Shown here one piece after another: positions 1 to 9,135 of a DNA stretch of 26,041 nt. The translations under genes were made by a program, and so were the position numbers. The stretch is from contig FTLJ01001020.1 of assembly GCA_900155495.1 (NCBI GenBank), positions 1 to 26,041 on the forward strand, given 5' to 3'. Position 1 is the stretch's first letter. The number at the start of each line of letters is the position of its first letter. The notes beneath the pieces are model-generated. The model worked only from the letters and a program-made list of their open reading frames with translations. It was not told where the DNA came from and made no database searches. The DNA is from Porogramme epimiltina. Taxonomy: Eukaryota; Basidiomycota; Agaricomycetes; Polyporales; Polyporaceae.

Positions 1-999
1 GTCGCCGGTCGGGTACTCGCCCGCGTTGGTGATGTAGTCGTGGAGCTCCGCGAGGGACGCCTTGTCATCCTGCGACAGCGGGAAGGTAGAAGGGGGAAGG
101 GGAGGAGAGGGCTGTTAGTAACACGAATACAACCAGTGCGCGCACAGCCGAGCACCGGCGCAGGCTGCGGCGACAAGGACTCACCCTGTCGATGATGTCG
201 TTGAGCGAGTTCAGCGAGTGACGGTAGTGCATGTACACGGAGGACTGGGGCGGGAGGAGGAAGCCGCCGTCGTTCTCGATGAGCGGCTTGGTCGAGTCGC
301 CGGTGCCCGGACGCTTCGGGTTCTTGCTCTTGCTCTTCGACGACGAGCCGGGCGACGCAAAGCGGAAGGGGGGCGTCGCGGGGCTCCTCGGGGACGTAAT
401 CTTGGCGGGCGAGCGGGGGCGGAGGGTGAGGCTGGGGGAGGCGGTCGCGGCACGTGTGTGGTAGAGCGTTTGTGGGGGTGCGACGCCGAACATCTGTGTG
501 AACGGAATGCGACACATATGAGATGAGGGCCCTGGAACGGGACGCGGGGGGAAAAACAAGCAAGCAGGGGGGGGCATGCATGACGCACCGTCTCCATCTT
601 GACCGCACGGCCGACGTTGATCGCCTTCTCGCGGTCATTGAGCTCGTCCTTGAGCCGGTCGATCTCGTCGGACCACGTCCTCGAGAACTCTGCGGACGAG
701 CTGCTCCTGCGTCGCAACATCTTGATGCAGCGGACGTCTCCTCTGCTGCCGTCGTTGTTGTTGCTGTCGTCGTCGTCGTGGCCGGTAGCGCGGGGGGAGG
801 GCGGGGACGTGGGGGGCGGGAGCGGGGCACCAAGTTCGTCGAGGCGGCCGAGCACGACGTGTGGGGGAACGCGGGAGCCAAGGAAACGGTGAAGCTCCGC
901 GGGCTTTTCACGCTTGCGACGGCGCTCGTCCTCGGCGAGGGCGTCGGACGAGACGGTTTCGGCGAGCGAGGCGGTGGACGGCGAGAGTGGGTGACCCAT
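1..999 (-). CDS. hypothetical fungal protein, 5' part, three exons, runs off the left edge
   Basis: I do not recognise this protein. Exons at 589-999, 185-493 and 1-69 are joined by phase-0 introns at 494-588 (GTGCGT donor, CACACAG acceptor) and 70-184 (GTGAGT donor, GTCGCAG acceptor). This gives 263 residues before the window ends. The N-terminal third is charged. A Ser-rich segment follows, with an acidic Asp/Asn run (DDDDSNNND). A helical stretch around SDEIDRLKDELNDREKAI could form a short coiled coil. The middle is Ser/Pro/Lys-rich and probably disordered. The last two exons look folded (YRHSLNSLNDIIDR, then SLAELHDYITNAGEY). The ATG at 999 is the first clear start in frame; an AG acceptor just upstream leaves room for an earlier exon. 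The cyclin relic lies directly upstream on the same strand in another frame. Confidence 0.55.
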
Positions 1000-1055
1000 G
1001 CCACTACTACGCCAGCAAAGCAGAAACGATTCCGAAGGACTTTCGATCACTCAAG

Positions 1056-1325
1056 GTGAGACCGCTCCGTGTGGTTGATTTCCCGAAGAGCGGACATAGC
1101 GAGTGCGGCGGAGGTGACGGAGGTGCCAGTGTGGAACCGTGTACGATGGAGGGCGTACGCGATGAAGTTGGCGAGGGGCGGCGACGGGGAGGGGGGCACG
1201 GTCTTCGAGCGTGACAAATCACGCGCGGAGCTTTGCGGTGTCTTCATGGCCGTAGTACGAATCCTTTTTGGAAGTCTGAGTGAGAAGGGGGGATCGGGGA
1301 GGGGACGGGGGCACTATACTACTCA
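1056..1325 (-). pseudogene. cyclin-box gene relic (internal deletion and premature stop)
   Basis: From ATG at 1247 the minus strand reads MKTPQSSARDLSRSK, then a Pro/Ser stretch, then LANFIAYALHRTRFHTG. That matches the start of a cyclin N-terminal (Pho80/PCL-like) domain as I remember it in agaricomycetes. The frame then jumps from TSAALA straight to MSALREINHTERSHLE. In the remembered family these motifs are separated by roughly 45-50 residues holding the core helices of the cyclin box. A TGA follows LE at 1047-1049, where family members have LEW. A 51-nt intron-like stretch (GTGAGTAGTATAG to CTCACTCAG) lies just upstream, so the gene once had a 5' exon. It cannot encode a normal cyclin box. 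Alternative: a short derived protein. Confidence 0.5.
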
Positions 1326-1509
1326 CCACCACGGGGTGCAGTGTTCAGGCTGGCACCTGCTACAGGGGGGATGACTTGAACTGCCTCTTGAAGGGGCTTG
1401 GGTGGCGGGCGCTGGATTGACTAGAGACGGTGGAGGCATCAGAAACAAACATGTGATACAAGATTGTGCTACGATCAAATAAACCTCCTAAAATCGATGC
1501 ACCGTAAAT
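1248..1509. other. gap between cyclin relic and transposase 3' end
   Basis: Holds the putative upstream intron of the cyclin relic and the 3' flank of the Plavaka transposase. The left end of the element should lie here. I could not pair any sequence here with sequence upstream of the transposase as a terminal inverted repeat, so the element boundary is unresolved. Confidence 0.4.
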
Positions 1510-4500
1510 CTAAAACGCTATTTCATGCGAGTGGTGATCTGCGTACTTGTTAACATAGAAAGCAGTGAAGGCGTCGAGGCTATCAGTATGCTTGAGCTTG
1601 TAAGGAATAGGACTAGCTCCAGGAATAGGAATAAGGTGAGCGGCTCTAAGCATGCAGTCCAAATGAATGACGGATGCTACTCTATGTCCGTGATTATCTG
1701 TCTGAGGCTCTACCATCCACATTCCTGTCTCTTCGCACGGACTATCACCAATCGGAACAAACCACGTAACGAGCGCACAAGGGTAAGTAATATGACCGGG
1801 GCCTATAAACGAAAAGAAGAGCAGAACGCGAACCACAGCCAGTCCACGGAATCCAGGCAAACCCTCGTCATCGACCACGAAGGCACAGTCATAGCGTGCA
1901 GCACCACGGCGCCAGGAGGGAACCGCACGAATGCGCTCCTTTTTCATGCCCTTAGCACCACAAATGTCACTAGGGGCATGAAATAGGGCCACGGCGGAAG
2001 GAAAGACGGAAACGCGAGCAGGGGGGTCGGGACAAAGTTCTAGATCAACGTCCTCTTCTGGTACGGCAGCGTCACGATGGAGCTGGTTGAACAGGAAGCG
2101 ACTGAGCAGCTCGGGAAGCTGGGGAACGCCTATAAACCTAGACAGATCCGCGACTTTGCTAGGGAAGCCGCGCGCTGTAACGTGTTAGTTGTGGCGTATA
2201 AATGAGAATGCCATGCCGACTCACCTTTACGCTTGCATAGCGCCACACTACCCATGATCTCCAAGTCGTCGACTGGCCCGCCGTCGTCGTCTTCCTCGAG
2301 AGCGGCTTGACGCTCCGCCAGGGCATCGAGCTCCTCCAAAGATGGGGCTCCATCCAAGCCAAGGTCGTCCCACACATCTCCCTCCAAGTCGTCATCGTCG
2401 TCACGGGAAACGGCGGCGGTATAAGGGCCCTGGAGCATGCCGCGTGCAGAAAAGTCAACGCGAGCTGCTGCCAGCTTATCGAGCCGCTGGTTAGTGAGTA
2501 GCATTTGACCAAGGGCCTCGAAGCGGTTAGAACGCCGCCAAGGCTCCTTGACAGCTTGTATATGCTTGGACTCTGTAATGGAGGAGCAGAGTCCGTTAGG
2601 GGCCCCATACATCTGGATTAGACGTAGGTAGTGGACCAGGGAGTGCTGCCTCGGAAGGGAGAAGCCGTCTAGCCGGACGCCGGCCTCCTCAAAGATAACA
2701 CGGTCACGGTGAAACCGTGTTAGTGCGTCTTCAATCTCGGCGAGGGTATTGGTGGTAATGGTGTCGCGGCGAACCAGGTAGCAAAACTCGAGAAAGGCGC
2801 TGAGAGCCTGGACCATGCGAGGGGGGACGTAGCCAGCGATGGCACCGAGATACACCTGGAGATTAGGTAAGCAAAAACAATGCAATACTAGGTGCGAACG
2901 TGAGCTGTCAGTGACTACACTTGCCTTCATAAGGGCCTTGGAATCATCCCCCGTCCACTGCTTGAATCCACGGCCCTGTGGGAAGCGGCGCAGCCCAGGG
3001 AAATGTGGGACGACAGCCATCCTAACAGAAGTTAGGCAATAATAAACTTTGAGTGCTGGATCATGCTTACCTTCGGTCTATGTCCGCGAGAATCGTAGCC
3101 GCTCCCGCTTTGCCATGGACGATCTCAAGATACTCTTCTACCCAGGTCACCAAGTGGTCCTTGAATGTGCCCTTGATGACCTGGTGCAGAAGATCAGGAG
3201 ACAGCATCTCGTGGATATCCGCGCGTGGGAAGTCCGCGGTAAAGGGCTGTGTAGAGTGTAAGGCATGAAATACAGAGTCGGACGAAGCACCCACCTTGAT
3301 ATCGCTAATGATCCCCCAATCATCCCACAATCCTTGGCGATTGTGCCCCATCGCCTCACACACAGCGTCAGTCAATTTATGCGTGCGGCGGGTAGCAGGC
3401 GCGTCCAAATTCTGTCGAGGTCCAGTGCACCTAAGCTCCTGATTAGTATACGGTTGCCGTAAGAATGCTAGCGAACTCACTTTGCACACCAGCCTTGCAC
3501 AATGCATGCCAACAAGACTTGTTCAGGGTAATCGGCGATGTACGGGCCAAAACCGTATATCGTGCGACGGAAGTGGCCATCGCCGTAGCGCACAACCTCC
3601 GGGACGGTCATGCCAGGCTTCAGAGGTTGCAGGATGGTGTGGAGCGACGTGTGGAATAATTGCCGACGAAACTTTCGGAATGCCGGATCATTTTGATACT
3701 CGCGATCCGCTGAAAGCCCATAGTTAGATATCAGCTAGACTAGTGGCAGCTAAAACCCACTCTTAGGTATAGCGAGGAAGGCGATGAGCGAGACGGCGTT
3801 TCGGCGACCACGTCGCGTCGTGTTGTGTACAAGACCGTTGCTCTGGTACAGAGGGTAGTACTCATTTTGCCCTGTGGCGACTGAGACGGTCGTTTTGTCG
3901 CTGCCCCAGATGATTGGGCAGAACGTAGCATCTTGCGAATCTATGTGCGGATCCCTTGCAATAGCATCCTAAGAATGTTCATCAGCGGAGAGGCGCTTCA
4001 AACGACGATGAAAGGACGCACCGCTTGTTTCCAGGACCAGTCACCACTCATGAAATCCTTGTACACCCGTTGATTGCCACGAAAGACTTTCCGCGGCGAA
4101 AAGTCCATCTCTGTTGCAAAGTCCGGGTTTCCGAGCTGACAATGCAGCACCTCACGTGGACAACGGAACCACACAAGGTACTCCTCATCCATCCATGGTG
4201 GCACTGGCCCTTCATCCGGGCGAGGACCAGTATAGGTGACTACAAAACAACGCCAACGAATGTCGGCCAGCTTAATGTCATCGATAGAGGAATAAAGGTG
4301 GTCGTGGTCCGCGAAGGGAGGGTCGCGCGCGGCGCCGTTGTACGCCCCCCACAGTTGCATTAACTTGTCTGTCTGGCCCGCGGACATCTGTACTTCGCGG
4401 TAGAGGAAGTCGGCAACCTCAAATTGAGCGCGGGACTCGAACGGCGCATAGCCTTCTTCATGTGGGGGGAGTGGAGGCGGCGGTGGTGCACCATCTGGGA

Positions 4501-4880
4501 GACGCACGCCATTGACGTTGCATGGACGCCCTGCATCGTTTATAGTGAGCATAGAACCTCCTTCAGAGAAGTGGATACGCACCAGTCAACACCGGGTGTG
4601 TTTCGATCGCCACTTGGAAAACTACAGGGGGTGCTGGCGATCCCTGCGGGGACGCTGGGGCAGGCGGGTTGTCAAGCCAATCGTCTGCCCATTGGGGCTC
4701 GGGTGAAGGGGGAGGGGATGCTTGGGGAGTGCCAGGAGGCACAGAGGCGGCGGGGGCCGTCGGCGGGGGGGGATGAGCCGAATTCATGTGCTGTAGTCGT
4801 CCAGCCGTGCTTTTGAAAAGACGAGGGCATGTCTCGAGCAAGCACGGCAGGGTGTTTGCTTTGAACTTCTTGGGGGGCAT
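1510..4880 (-). CDS. Plavaka-type DNA transposase, complete, nine exons, 982 aa
   Basis: Plavaka transposases are RNase H-fold (DDE) enzymes of cut-and-paste DNA transposons abundant in mushroom-forming fungi. Exons: 4583-4880, 4022-4530, 3761-3968, 3481-3709, 3295-3430, 3071-3246, 2925-3021, 2225-2855, 1510-2174. Spliced length is 2949 nt with every junction in phase and no internal stop. Residues 13-36 form a C2H2 finger (C13, C18, H31, H36). A Pro-rich linker follows, then the typical DFLYREVQMSAG, KDFMSGDWSWKQA, SVATGQNEYYPLY and FPRADIHEMLSPDLLHQ segments. D293 (in GSDKT), D478 (SPDLLHQ) and E646 (SITESKH) are candidate acidic catalytic residues; that assignment is inference. An Asp/Glu-rich insert sits near residues 700-750. 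The C-terminus (MWMVEPQ, AFYVNKYADHH) matches the family end. Seven introns are GT-AG; the intron at 2856-2924 has a GC donor. It appears capable of encoding a full product. Confidence 0.92.
2856..2924 (-). other. GC-AG intron in the transposase gene
   Basis: On the minus strand the exon ends ATGAAG and the intron begins GCAAGT, ending CTCCAG before GTGTATCTC. Removing it restores the conserved KALMK-VYL junction in phase 0, and no GT donor nearby does so. GC-AG introns with an otherwise strong consensus are a minor class in fungi. Confidence 0.75.
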
Positions 4881-6193
4881 CCTACTGCGGGTGTTGATGC
4901 GGGGGCGGCAGGTATCGTGTCAGGATATCGCGATGACAGAGGTCGTAGGAGAGAATCGACCTTGAGGCGGGGCTTGTCTGCAACGACGCGGTGATGGGGC
5001 GCAACTTGTGGCGGACGACGGGGAACGGTCTTTGTTTTGACGTCGAGGGGAGTGGTCGGCGTTGAAAATGGGTTTCCGGGGGTGTGGAGAGTCGCGGGTG
5101 TAGTGTTTTCTGCGTATAAGGGGCGGCTGTATCTGCGCAGGAATGATAATATGAGATCGCAGAGCTCTCCAAGACGCGGTGGATGCAGAACTGGTAAGAG
5201 TCCAATGAGGGCACCAGCGGCGCCCGGTTGCGTCTAGAACGTAACCATAGGAAGGTCCCCTGGGCACTGTCCAAGAAGAGCATGAACGAGGCTGAGGTCG
5301 TGCGAGACGAGCTTGGACGAGTAGCTCTCGCCTCGACCCACACCAGGCCGCACACAGCTGCGAGCACGTACGCGCACGATAGCTCGTGGTAGGGAGGCAG
5401 AGGAGGAAGATCAAAACGTAGGGAAGGGCTCACCAAATTTTTTCTCTCTATTAGACTCCTAGACCAGGGCGACGCGATTGGCAACTTCGAGTCTGGCCCT
5501 CCGCTCGACACCAGTTCCCTCTTCTACCACAGAATCAGCACCAAATCTTCTCCACAAAGAAAGTAGGCACCTTTGAATGTATTGCGTGTTAGTGCCAAAC
5601 GAGCAGCGTAGGCGGTCGCGGTGAACAGGCGGCGGCGGTGGTCGCGCTTGCTTCGAAGGGAGCTGAAACTGCACGAGACGATATCGTGTCCGTCGTTGTG
5701 GGGGAGGCGGCGAGCGACTGCAGCGCGGCGGTGTCCGGGACTGCGTCGAATGAGGCGAGTACAGTGAGAGTCGGCGGCGACGCGGTTGTGGCACGAAAGT
5801 GAGGTCTCGAGGTCAAGCGCGCGAAGGGAATCGCAACTGCCATCCGTGGCGCCATCATCCTCGGGGATGGGCAGACGCTGCCAGTTGACGGCCCGGCGGT
5901 GCGGCTGTGGCCGAGGGGTCAAGCTATGGCGGCCCTGTGTTTCAAGTGCACATCCTGCATGTGTGTGGTTGTAGACTGCCAATTCAACCCTGACGTTTCT
6001 TCAACAAACAAACGACGCGACTCGATATAGTACAATTTCAACGGAACCCAATGCCCTTGGACAATTTCGCCCCCTCGCCCGTCGCCCGTCGCCCGTCGCA
6101 CGTCGGCCCTCGTCCCCACCCTCGCAACTACCCATCACCCCAAATCCCTTGTTACTCCCCGACGGACGCCCTTGCGTCGAACCACCCTCGCCT
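4881..6193. other. probable transposon upstream region plus unclear GC-rich sequence
   Basis: The first part must hold the transposase promoter and 5' UTR. Overlapping minus-strand ORFs occur here (4882-5511, 5524-5982, 5589-5858) in competing frames, with no motif I recognise and no splice pattern favouring one. The longest near the right, 152 codons from 5982, has a Cys/His/Arg-rich composition and could be chance in GC-rich DNA. No terminal inverted repeat was found. Confidence 0.3.
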
Positions 6194-6519
6194 TCACTTG
6201 GACAAGTCGGCATTCTGGAGAAACTCCCGAAGGAACTCCTCGCTCGCCATGGCCGCCGCGCGCGGGAGCTGCGGTAGCCCCCCCGCGGCGATGTCGTTGA
6301 GGCCCTCCCGCTCGCCCTGGGTGCGGCGGAGCCCGCGCGGAGCGATGGGTTGGCCTTGCCCGGCCCCGCCGGGGACGGGTGCCTCTGAGGGGGGAGGGAG
6401 GGGGGGATTGACGATGAATGAGAGGTATGAGTGAGCGGAGGAGGCGTACCTGGGGTGCGGCGGAAGATCTTGCGCACGCGCGCCACGAGGCGCTTGAGAG
6501 AAGCCTTAATTTGAGGCAT
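6194..6519 (-). CDS. small hypothetical protein, two exons, 86 aa
   Basis: I do not recognise a named family. Exon 1 (6450-6519) starts at ATG 6519 and encodes a strongly basic helix (IKASLKRLVARVRKIFRR). A 65-nt intron (6385-6449, GTACGC donor, CCCCTCAG acceptor) splits a GAG codon. Exon 2 (6194-6384) gives a Gly/Pro/Arg linker and an acidic helical C-terminus (EEFLREFLQNADLSK) before TGA. Unspliced, the frame runs into a long low-complexity read-through, so the spliced form, with its compact ordered ends, is preferred. The basic N-terminal helix could bind nucleic acid or membrane, or act as a mitochondrial or nuclear signal; the sequence does not decide. It stands alone between the transposon and the hairpin region. 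Confidence 0.55.
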
Positions 6520-6652
6520 AGTCGATGGGTGGTGTCGAATAGGTGGTTAGATGGGTGGAGATTGTGGTGGAGGACGGGGTGGAGACGAGGAGGGGTGGGA
6601 GGGCGAGAACGGGGACGCGAGTACAACCCCGGCGTCCCCCGCACGTGCGGCC

Positions 6653-6725
6653 GTGCTTCGCGTTACCGTTATGCTTCGCGTTACTTCGTGCGCCGGTTTA
6701 GGACGCACGAAGTAACGCGAAGCTT
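6653..6725. repeat. perfect 20-bp inverted repeat with extra half-site
   Basis: GCTTCGCGTTACTTCGTGCG at 6673-6692 is repeated exactly in inverse at 6704-6723 around an 11-nt loop. A further copy of the inner motif, GCTTCGCGTTAC, begins at 6655. This gives two direct copies and one inverse. The structure lies upstream of the 86-aa gene. Confidence 0.9.
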
Positions 6726-6818
6726 GTCGGTGACTGGAAGCGCACGCACGGGCCGCGTCCAAGGTTCTGCTGGCTTCGGGCGAGCTGCGGGCGCTTCACC
6801 ATTATCCGCGACTTTGTC

Positions 6819-6856
6819 TCTCTCGTGAGGAATCTGCGATGATTCCTTACGAGAGA
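6819..6856. repeat. 16-bp hairpin with one mismatch
   Basis: The arm at 6819-6834 (TCTCTCGTGAGGAATC) pairs with 6841-6856 around a 6-nt loop, with one G/T mismatch that would pair as G-U in RNA on the plus strand. There is no T-rich tail and no flanking gene that would suggest a terminator role. Confidence 0.8.
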
Positions 6857-8240
6857 CGCAGTGTGGCCCTTCTGGGACGCATATATGCATGGTTAGCCCT
6901 CCGATAGCTCATGTAGAGACTTACAAGAGGATACCTTGTGACGCCAGGGGCGGGTAAAGTGGTGGCTGGGTGCTGCCAGTGGGTGTGGCCTAGCTAACCC
7001 TCCTGCCTGATCGACGTACAGGAAGGTCAGGCCTCCGAGATCCTCGGACACAATGGAACACGCACTGGTCTGAGAGAGCATAGGACCAAGTGGGCCCCCA
7101 GTGGCACCACGGTGGGGCCCGCTGCACCCCCCATGTTGCCCGGGGTCGGGCGGATGTTCGAAGCATTCTTGCGGGGCGGTAGGTAGTCGGCGTAGGCGCC
7201 CGCTGAACCCTTGCAAGAAGCTCGCTTTCTGGCAGTCTCGGAGCGTTGTAGAGCGTCATGCTGGCGAGCTCTGAGGGTAAAAATGAGCCAATGCAGCCAC
7301 AATTTACTTGAATTTGGTGGGCTCACTCATATCACATCACAAAGCACTGTGAGTGCAGCGCTGTTCAAAGAAAGGTGAACACCTGCCGCAGGACGTGGCA
7401 ACAACGTGAGTATATGGCCAGTAGACTTGACACACTGAGTACCTGTCTCAATACGTTATGTGTCAGTCTCATCACCCTCTCCAAGGTTGCCAAGGGGGTT
7501 CTGGATCGCTCACCATCTTGTCAACGCCCTTGTGTGTTCCCAGTCCCACACCACCCCCTAGCATGCAAAGACTCCTGGAATGACGCCCCACTGTCCCAGA
7601 AATTGCAGAAATGCTTCATTATATAGACCAGATGGCCTAGCACATTGCCCCTCGCTTCTGAAAGGCGATGTGAGGGCGCCTGAGGAACATCAGGCCGTGT
7701 GCTCGCTGAGGAGTATGGCTGAGAGCGTCAGGCATTCATCAATAAAATCGATGACTGACCCAGGGGATGTATAGTGGCCTCAATGGGTCCTCCAGACGCT
7801 ATGGTTTATTTATTAGGGCCCTTGGTACTTGTGGGAGGGGGACTTGAGGAGGATTGCATATGAGGCCTAGGGGGCCTGTTTGAGGGTGTAGTGTGTCCAA
7901 TTGGGGCTGTGAGGCCACAACAGTTGTGCATTTGGGGCAAATTTTACGAGAGGGAGAAAAGGAGGGGTTGTATGAGGTAGGCAGGCCATAGGGGTTGGGT
8001 GGTGAGGGGAGAGCGAGCGCGATAAACAGCCATCAGCCCGGAAGCGCCCGTGCGCCAGGGGCCTTGCTCGGACGCGAGGATTTCATTTGCATGCTTAGCC
8101 CGCGCCCTCATCCGGTCTGCAGAAGGGCTGAGCACTTCTTGAAAGTAATGGTGCTTCCGCCGCGCTGACATGCATCCCTATGACCCCTTCTCTAGGAGCC
8201 ATGGGTTGGGCGCCCAGACGCGTTGAAGCGCCATGGATTG

Positions 8241-8268
8241 AAGGCTACGCGTCAGTACGCGTAGCCTT
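8241..8268. repeat. perfect 12-bp inverted repeat, 4-nt loop
   Basis: AAGGCTACGCGT, loop CAGT, then the exact inverse complement ending at 8268. It sits about 100 nt before the tandem promoter-like array and could mark an element end or be a fold-back site. Confidence 0.85.
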
Positions 8269-8393
8269 AACAACACACTCCGTTGCCTGTCAAAGCTGAA
8301 CGGTGGCCGCACCGCTCAGCTTGAAGGCTCGCCCCTCCCAGTAAGTTCTTTAGCCTGCGCACTGCTTTCCTCTTGTCTCGTTGCATCACTGTC

Positions 8394-8431
8394 GCCGCTG
8401 GCTGAGTCGCTCGCGGCTGTATAAGTGGGCG
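8394..8431 (+). promoter_or_regulatory. promoter-like core, copy 1
   Basis: Contains TGAGTCG, similar to a Gcn4/AP-1-type site (TGAGTCA), followed 11 nt later by a TATAA box and GTGGGCG. Identical to the other two cores over 38 nt. Promoter function is inferred from the motif arrangement only. Confidence 0.45.
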
Positions 8432-8619
8432 ACGGTGGGGTGACGGGGCGGGGCGCTCAATGGCGCTGAGGCCCCCATGTCTCTCTGGCTTTGCTGACCC
8501 GCTGGCTGCGGCTTTTAGTTTCCTCTGGCCTTTGAGGGGCTATGTTTTGGCCTAGTTGCTAGTACCCTGGTGCGCCGTTTTCTTTGTACCGTGCCTCGCC
8601 ACGTTGCATCCGAGCTGGC

Positions 8620-8657
8620 GCCGCTGGCTGAGTCGCTCGCGGCTGTATAAGTGGGCG
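8620..8657 (+). promoter_or_regulatory. promoter-like core, copy 2
   Basis: Same 38-nt core with TGAGTCG and TATAA. It is followed by TCGG rather than the ACGGTGG found after copies 1 and 3. Confidence 0.45.
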
Positions 8658-8853
8658 TCGGCGTAGTGGCGTGGCGGGGTGGCGGGCGGCGTCACTTCTC
8701 ATTATCGCTGCTTCACTTTACTGACTTCCTCCGTCGTACTTTCTCAGCTTCTTGGGCGCCTTTGAAGAGGCTGCTTCTGCCTAGTTGCCTGTCTTGGTAA
8801 GTGGTTCAATTTGCGCCCTGCCCGTGCCTCCACACGCTGCCAGTAACCCCGTT

Positions 8854-8891
8854 GCCGCTGGCTGAGTCGCTCGCGGCTGTATAAGTGGGCG
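8854..8891 (+). promoter_or_regulatory. promoter-like core, copy 3, nearest the 126-aa ORF
   Basis: Same core; its TATAA box at 8881-8885 lies about 250 nt before ATG 9136. It is the nearest candidate promoter for the acidic ORF downstream. Confidence 0.45.
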
Positions 8892-9135
8892 ACGGTGGTG
8901 CGGAGTGAAGTGGTGGTGCGGGTGGCGACGCAGGTCCTCTTCCCCTCTTGGATCGGCTTGCTGACCGACTCGCCCACGATACCCCAGTTTCTTTGCCGCT
9001 GTGCATGGCTTCACATATGCCTCGAACGGTATGTATTCTCTAGCTTCATGCGTGCAGACCCGGGATTGAAGGGTCTGCTTTCCTCAGACGCGCTCTGGAA
9101 GGGAGTTTTCCCCATACCATGCCATCCGCGTGGAG

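Larger units (their letters stand above)
6520..8340. other. gene-poor stretch with three hairpins
   Basis: Apart from the hairpins at 6653-6725, 6819-6856 and 8241-8268, I see only short competing ORFs (for example 6893-7216 minus and 7375-7626 plus). None has a recognisable motif or a convincing splice pattern. Likely intergenic or old transposon sequence. Confidence 0.4.
8340..9015 (+). repeat. tandem array of about three ~230-bp units
   Basis: Three copies of an identical 38-nt core (GCCGCTGGCTGAGTCGCTCG, continuing to a TATAAGTGGGCG end) lie at 8394-8431, 8620-8657 and 8854-8891, spaced 226 and 234 nt apart. Flanks are related but diverged. Upstream of each core is a TGCGC-rich stretch with GTGCCTC-like sequence. 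After the first two cores comes a T/C-rich tract leading to GCCTAGTTGC. The core is far better conserved than the rest of the unit, which implies selection on it or recent copying of it. Confidence 0.85.

Noticed and set aside
3247..3294. Reading through this 48-nt segment as coding, since it is in frame and has no stop
   Set aside because: It begins GTGGGT and ends CTACACAG, and removing it joins ISDIK to PFTADFPRADIHE as in remembered Plavaka proteins; it is better read as an intron.
1340..5600. Terminal inverted repeats for the Plavaka element
   Set aside because: I compared 1340-1480 with 4890-5600 in inverse and found no convincing paired ends. CATCAGAAA at 1437 recalls the miniature-element ends but has no partner on the other side.
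5524..5982. 152-codon minus-strand ORF as a gene
   Set aside because: Two other minus-strand frames are also open over much of it, composition is Arg/Ser/His-rich, and no domain, splice or start evidence favours it.
7375..7774. Two overlapping plus-strand ORFs in the hairpin region
   Set aside because: They are short, Cys/Pro-rich and in competing frames, with no splice sites that extend either one.
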